DNA from: JAEYFP01 sp964579795
GTDB taxonomy: Bacteria; Bacillota; Clostridia; Lachnospirales; Lachnospiraceae
Assembly (NCBI GenBank): GCA_964579795.1
Contig: CAZOHM010000004.1
Span: 1 to 64,000 of the forward strand
Direction: 5' to 3'
Length of the DNA stretch: 64,000 nucleotides
Part shown: positions 59,704-64,000 of the stretch, piece by piece
Position numbering within the stretch: position 1 is the stretch's first letter
Layout of the letters: each line of letters begins with the position of its first letter
Notes under the pieces: model-generated
What the model was told of the DNA's origin: nothing
Databases searched by the model: none
The model's input: only the letters and a program-made list of their open reading frames with translations
Program-made: the position numbers and the translations under genes

Positions 59704-59732
59704 AGTATACCATTAAAACTGCAATTTTACAA
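59704..59732 (-). promoter_or_regulatory. Promoter for uppP-ftsK-fhs-folD
   Basis: On the minus strand TTGTAA (59727-59732) and TATACT (59704-59709) are 17 nt apart, about 30 nt upstream of the uppP ribosome site. Confidence 0.65.
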
Positions 59733-59778
59733 CCTTTCACGTTTCAAATCATGCCCATTCATTTCCAGTATCATTCTA

Positions 59779-60684
59779 TTATGATTTCATATGAACATCA
59801 AGTTGCTGGAAGGGAATCTCAATTTCCTTACTATCAAACTCTGTTTTTATCTTCTCTAACATTTTCCATTTAACAGGCCAGTAATCATTCGTTTTTACCC
59901 AAAATCTAATTCCGATATCAACAGAGCTTGCATTAAGTGCACTTACAAATATAAGAATTTCTTTTCCCTGTTCAATTTTTGATTCTGCTTTGATAATCTC
60001 CATCAAAACTTGTTTTGCTTTACTAATATCTGCCGTATATGATATCCCTACAACCAATTCCATTCTTCTCTCATCCATACAGGTTGTATTTACAATGGTG
60101 GTATTTGCCAGGGAACCATTTGGAACAACTACAATTCTATTATCTATCGTATGCAGCTTTGTATAAAATAGACCTATTTCAAATACAGTACCTTCATTTT
60201 TCCCTGTTCCTTCAATGATATAATCTCCAACACGAAATGTTTTAGAAATCAGAATCAGCACACCACCGGCAAAATTCGAAAGACTGCCTTGAAATGACAA
60301 GCCAATTGTCAATGCAACTGAGCCCATCAAAGCAACAATTGACGCCGCATCCACACCAAAATTTCCCGCAAGTAACACAATCAAAACAACATACAGTACT
60401 ACTTTCAAACATGAATCAATGAAATGCACGCTACCTGCTTCAATTGCCGCCTTTTTCATGGAACGCTTAATAATATTTCTTATCAGACGTATTACTTGTG
60501 TTCCTATGAGAAAAAGTAAAGCAACAACAAGTATTCTCATCCCAAGATTCAGTAATTTCTCCGGCATGGTCATCATATATGTTTCAAATGCACTGATTTT
60601 CTTTTCATCTATCATTGGCTCACCAGACAAATCGGGTACTAATCCGTCCAGCGTTTCTGCATTTATTGTAGATAATAACATCAT
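59779..60684 (-). CDS. mscS: Small-conductance mechanosensitive channel (MscS family)
   Basis: 301 residues. Three membrane helices (about 45-65, 90-110 and 118-140); the third has the glycine/alanine packing pattern ALMGSVALTIGLSFQGSLSN that lines the MscS pore. A cytoplasmic beta domain follows (VGDYIIEGTGKNEGTVFEIG, VVVPNGSLANTTIVN) and an alpha-beta end. It relieves hypo-osmotic stress. A longer-than-usual N-terminus of about 40 residues precedes the first helix. AAGGAG at the end of glgB serves as ribosome site; the gap is 3 nt. Confidence 0.93.
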   Translation of the reverse strand: MMLLSTINAETLDGLVPDLSGEPMIDEKKISAFETYMMTMPEKLLNLGMRILVVALLFLIGTQVIRLIRNIIKRSMKKAAIEAGSVHFIDSCLKVVLYVVLIVLLAGNFGVDAASIVALMGSVALTIGLSFQGSLSNFAGGVLILISKTFRVGDYIIEGTGKNEGTVFEIGLFYTKLHTIDNRIVVVPNGSLANTTIVNTTCMDERRMELVVGISYTADISKAKQVLMEIIKAESKIEQGKEILIFVSALNASSVDIGIRFWVKTNDYWPVKWKMLEKIKTEFDSKEIEIPFQQLDVHMKS

Positions 60685-60687
60685 TTA

Positions 60688-63003
60688 TTAAAGTCTCCTT
60701 TCTTCTTTCTGATATTTCTTTTCAAGAACCTTTTTTAAGTTTTTCTTCTTCGCACCTGATTTTTTATTTTCAGATAGTGTCGTTTCTTCATCTATTTCCG
60801 TGCATTTGAAAACAAGAACAGAAAGAGGTGCAATCTTTATTCTAATGGAATATTCTCTTGCATCACATTCATCTTTCTTTGCCAGCTTCACACGCGGGTT
60901 AATAAATCCACTGCCTCCAAATATTTCTGCATCAGAATTAAATATTTCTTTATACTTTCCGTTCATTGGTACACCGATTTTATACTGTTCTCTTGATGCG
61001 TTTGCAAAGTTGCATAGCACAATCAGCTTCTCACCAGCTGTTGATTTTCTCATAAATACAATGATTGTTTCATTGGCAGAGATATTGTTAATCCATTCAA
61101 ATCCATCACTGTATTGATCCATTTCATACAAGGCTGGCTGTTCTCTGTAAAGCTTTAAAAGTGCTTTCATATATGTTTGAAACTGTGCATGCTCTTCATA
61201 TTGAAGTAAATTCCATTCTATTCCACGTTCTTCATTCCACTCATCAAACTCAGCAATATCCTGTCCCATAAAAGACAACTTTTTTCCGGGATGCGTCATC
61301 AAATATCCATACGCAGCGCGCAGATTTGCAAACTGTTCCCTGCGTTCTCCCGGCATTTTCCCAATCATTGATGCCTTTCCATGAACAACCTCATCATGAG
61401 AAAATACAAGCATAAACTTTTCGCTGTATGCGTAAATCATACTAAATGTCAACTCTCCGTAATGATGAGCTCTAAAATACGGATCATAACGCATAAATCC
61501 AAGGAAATCGTTCATCCATCCCATATTCCATTTATAATCAAAACCGAGTCCTCCCTCATCCAGTCTGCCTGTTACCTGAGGCCATGCCGTGGATTCCTCC
61601 GCAATGATGATTGCATTACTTCCTGATCTTTTATTAACAGAATTAAGATGTTTTAAAAGCTCAACTGCGTCCAGATTCTCATTGCCACCATAAATATTAG
61701 CAATCCATTCTCCATCATTTTTCCCATAATCCAGATAAAGCATAGATGCAACTGCATCAATACGAATTCCATCTGCATGATAACGGTTAATCCAATACAA
61801 TGCATTGGCAATCAAATAGTTCTTCACCTGTGGTCTTCCATAATTATAAATCAAAGTTCCCCAATGCGGATGATACCCCTGCCTTGGATCCTGGTGTTCA
61901 TACAAACATGTACCATCAAAATTTGACAATCCCTGAATATCTCTTGGAAAATGCGCGGGAACCCAATCTAAAATCACACCAATTTCTTGATTGTGCATAT
62001 AGTCCATGAAATACATAAAATCTTCGGATGTTCCATAGCGACTGGTTGGTGCATAATATCCAATCACCTGATAGCCCCAGGAAGCATCCAATGGATGTTC
62101 CATAACAGGCATGAGCTCAATATGTGTATATCCCATTTCTTTTACATATTCTGCAATCATTGGTGCAAGTTCTCTGTATGAATAGAATTCTCTGCCATCT
62201 TCCGGTTTTCTGAAGGAACCCAAATGCAATTCATAAACAGCCATCGGCAGTTTCCCAGAATCTTCTTTTTTTCTATGCTGTATCCACTTTTCATCTGTCC
62301 ATTGATAGGAATCAATGTCTCTGACAACAGATGCAGTCCCTGGACGGAGCTCTCCTCCAAAGCCATACGGGTCAGCTTTCAAACTAAGCATACCACCCTT
62401 CAGTTTCAGCTCATATTTATAAATCTCTCCATCAAATACGCCCGGAATGAAAATTTCAAAAATTCCACCCTCGGCTAAACGACGCATTTGATGAACACGA
62501 CCATCCCAATTGTTAAAATTTCCAACAACACTAACACGAACTGCATTTGGTGCCCATACAGCAAACGCTGTACCCTTCACACCATCCAGTTCACAAAGAT
62601 GGGCACCCAGTACATTATAAATTGTATAATGAATGCCGGCGTTAAATTTTTCGATATCCTCATCTTTTACTGTACATGGAAATCGATACGCATCTTCTAC
62701 CTCAAGCACATTATCATCCATATCTGTTACTTTATAATGATAAGATATTTTAACCTTTGTCAGAGATTTGATGAACGTTGCATAAAAGCCTGCCTCATCA
62801 GCCATTTCCATAGGATATTCCTTTATCACATCATTCATTTTAACAATAGCAGTCACTTTTTTTACATTTGGGAAAAATGCCTGTATTAAAAATCCCCTGT
62901 TTACATAATGTGCTCCAAGAAGGCTGTGGGGCTGATCTTCCTCTGAATAGACAACAGCCTCAATTTCTGCCCAATCCATCAGCTTGTATAGTTTTTTTTC
63001 CAT
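60688..63003 (-). CDS. glgB: 1,4-alpha-glucan branching enzyme
   Basis: 771 residues. An extra N-terminal domain (about 1-115) and a CBM48 domain (LGAHLCELDGVKGTAFAVWA near 130) precede the GH13 catalytic barrel: GYTHIELMPVMEHPLDASWG, nucleophile in GIRIDAVAS (D near 413), acid in IIAEEST (near 467) and FSHDEVVHGK. It makes alpha-1,6 branches in glycogen. After the C-terminal beta domain there is an unusual Lys-rich tail of about 30 residues (KKSGAKKKNLKKVLEKKYQK). No other glycogen genes lie here. AGGAGCG precedes the ATG. Confidence 0.96.
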   Translation of the reverse strand: MEKKLYKLMDWAEIEAVVYSEEDQPHSLLGAHYVNRGFLIQAFFPNVKKVTAIVKMNDVIKEYPMEMADEAGFYATFIKSLTKVKISYHYKVTDMDDNVLEVEDAYRFPCTVKDEDIEKFNAGIHYTIYNVLGAHLCELDGVKGTAFAVWAPNAVRVSVVGNFNNWDGRVHQMRRLAEGGIFEIFIPGVFDGEIYKYELKLKGGMLSLKADPYGFGGELRPGTASVVRDIDSYQWTDEKWIQHRKKEDSGKLPMAVYELHLGSFRKPEDGREFYSYRELAPMIAEYVKEMGYTHIELMPVMEHPLDASWGYQVIGYYAPTSRYGTSEDFMYFMDYMHNQEIGVILDWVPAHFPRDIQGLSNFDGTCLYEHQDPRQGYHPHWGTLIYNYGRPQVKNYLIANALYWINRYHADGIRIDAVASMLYLDYGKNDGEWIANIYGGNENLDAVELLKHLNSVNKRSGSNAIIIAEESTAWPQVTGRLDEGGLGFDYKWNMGWMNDFLGFMRYDPYFRAHHYGELTFSMIYAYSEKFMLVFSHDEVVHGKASMIGKMPGERREQFANLRAAYGYLMTHPGKKLSFMGQDIAEFDEWNEERGIEWNLLQYEEHAQFQTYMKALLKLYREQPALYEMDQYSDGFEWINNISANETIIVFMRKSTAGEKLIVLCNFANASREQYKIGVPMNGKYKEIFNSDAEIFGGSGFINPRVKLAKKDECDAREYSIRIKIAPLSVLVFKCTEIDEETTLSENKKSGAKKKNLKKVLEKKYQKEERRL

Positions 63004-63012
63004 TATACGCTC

Positions 63013-64000
63013 CTATCTGTCTATTTCATGAATAAACAAACCGCTTCTCAGCTTTGGTTCAAACCATGTTGATTTTGGAGGCATTAATTTTCCAGCATCC
63101 GCAACTGAAAACAATTCTCCTATTCCAGTCGGGTACATGGCAAATGCAATCTGACTGTCTAAATGCACCCTTCTTTCCAATTCACCTAGTCCCCTGATTC
63201 CACCCACAAAATCAATTCGTTTATCCGTTTTAGGATCAGCAATTCCAAATAAAGGTTCCAATACATGCTTTTGAAGCAAAGAAACATCTAACCCATCAAC
63301 TGGATCGGATGATAAAAACTCTTCTCCAAACGAAAATGAATACCAGTTTTCTGCCAAATAAATACCAACCTCACCCTTTTTCTCCGGTTTGAACATACTA
63401 TTTCCAACACAGTGCAGACGGCCCTTCTTTTCTAGTTCCTTTAGAATTTGTTCGGGTGAATAACCGTTCAAATCTTTTATGACTCTATTATAATCCATAA
63501 TCATCAACTGCTTATCCGGGAAAAGAACAGAAAGAAAATAATTAAATTCTTCGTTTCCGGTTACTTCTGCCTTCTCTGCCCGTCTTTTTAATCCAACCTT
63601 TACTGCAGAAGCACAACGATGATGCCCATCTGCAATATATATTTCATTCATATTAGCAAATGCAGAACGCAGTACCGTTATTTCATCCGGTTTGGATATT
63701 ATCCAGACCGTATGTCTGATGCCATCTTCAGAAGAAAAATCGTAAACCGCTTTTTCCTGTTTTATTTTCAAAACTAAATCATCAATATCTTTTCTGGATC
63801 TGTATGCAAGAAAAATAGGGCCGGTCTGTGCACTCAATGCATCGACATGCCTGATACGGTCTTCTTCTTTGTCGGCTCTTGTATTCTCATGTTTTTTTAT
63901 TACATGGTCAACATAATCATCAATTGATGCACAGGCTACAATGCCTGTCTGGCTTCTTCCATTCATTGTCAATTCATATAAATAGTAACATTCTGTTTCT
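63013..64000 (-). CDS. DUF1015 family protein, N-terminus beyond the window
   Basis: About 329 residues are visible; the frame is open to the right edge (ETECYYLYELTMNGRSQTGI), so the true start lies outside. A conserved block is EIYIADGHHRCASAVKVG, the hallmark of DUF1015, and the end is SGLFIHEID. Members of this family are related to SerK/SbnI free-serine kinases that phosphorylate serine, and the DGHHR block carries the catalytic-type residues; activity here is inferred. It is often near serA/serC, which may be just outside. It precedes glgB by 9 nt. Confidence 0.87.
   Translation of the reverse strand, partial: ETECYYLYELTMNGRSQTGIVACASIDDYVDHVIKKHENTRADKEEDRIRHVDALSAQTGPIFLAYRSRKDIDDLVLKIKQEKAVYDFSSEDGIRHTVWIISKPDEITVLRSAFANMNEIYIADGHHRCASAVKVGLKRRAEKAEVTGNEEFNYFLSVLFPDKQLMIMDYNRVIKDLNGYSPEQILKELEKKGRLHCVGNSMFKPEKKGEVGIYLAENWYSFSFGEEFLSSDPVDGLDVSLLQKHVLEPLFGIADPKTDKRIDFVGGIRGLGELERRVHLDSQIAFAMYPTGIGELFSVADAGKLMPPKSTWFEPKLRSGLFIHEIDR

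Noticed and set aside
1..64000. tRNA/rRNA genes, CRISPR arrays, insertion sequences, prophage or defence islands
   Set aside because: No cloverleaf-like, regularly repeated or transposase/integrase-like sequence was noticed by eye; gene content is core housekeeping.

Overview
The window is a stretch of chromosome from a low-G+C anaerobic Firmicute of class Clostridia, most likely family Lachnospiraceae. This rests on gene content and order read from the sequence: NfnAB, formate-THF ligase, a ferredoxin/[FeFe]-hydrogenase-like/MCP fusion, a four-cysteine L28, and sporulation genes (ylbJ, gerW, yqfC, yqfD). It carries about 58 protein genes, nearly all on the minus strand, packed with 1-14 nt overlaps or short gaps. 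I see no tRNA, rRNA, CRISPR array, insertion sequence or prophage, and no gene-free stretch above 300 bases. Three runs of exactly ten N (24643, 34401, 37182) are assembly gaps inside otherwise intact genes (Nudix, leuC, miaB); their true lengths differ from ten.

Layout. 1-7.6 kb: the first 55 codons of hisZ with a strong promoter, then a minus-strand run from pepD through an M23 peptidase, an rRNA m5C methyltransferase, two pseudouridine synthases, a HAD phosphatase and a membrane protein to recU. 7.7-19.3 kb: plus-strand ylbJ, then minus-strand yloU-yloV(fakA)-recG, parE-parC-rsmD-coaD and a coiled-coil gene, with rpmB divergent from yloU as in Bacillus. 19.4-24.9 kb: a tiny membrane protein, the hydrogenase-like chemoreceptor, gerW-DUF2953, an unknown gene, a plus-strand HD-GYP gene and a Nudix hydrolase. 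25-30.5 kb: a class B PBP with its SEDS partner, a U32 protein and zapA. 30.5-36 kb: a NusG-II-like protein, a Gx transporter, ruvA-ruvB, leuC-leuD and a divergent LysR regulator with a clear shared operator. 36-52 kb: an alanine-rich secreted protein, miaB, 5-FCL, DUF896, proB, two flavoproteins, a BofC-like protein, a lipid/polysaccharide flippase, ybeY-phoH-yqfD-yqfC, rlmH, a zinc-ribbon membrane protein and nfnAB. 52-64 kb: a zinc-ribbon/TPR/chitobiase-like protein, folD, fhs, ftsK/spoIIIE, uppP, mscS, glgB and a DUF1015 gene cut by the right edge.

Most genes are housekeeping: RNA modification and ribosome maturation (rluA, rsuA, rsmF, rsmD, rlmH, miaB, ybeY), DNA topology, repair and segregation (recU, recG, ruvAB, parCE, ftsK), envelope and division (PBP/SEDS, uppP, zapA, M23, flippase), one-carbon metabolism (fhs, folD, 5-FCL) and redox balance (nfnAB). 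The less ordinary items are the [FeFe]-hydrogenase-like/chemoreceptor fusion, whose proton-transfer cysteine position holds proline; an HD-GYP protein whose HD histidine is tyrosine; the LysR operator placed to serve both divergent promoters; a 50-residue membrane protein; an isolated alanine-rich exported protein; and a perfect inverted repeat that includes the yqfC start codon. No entirely new multi-gene system was identified.
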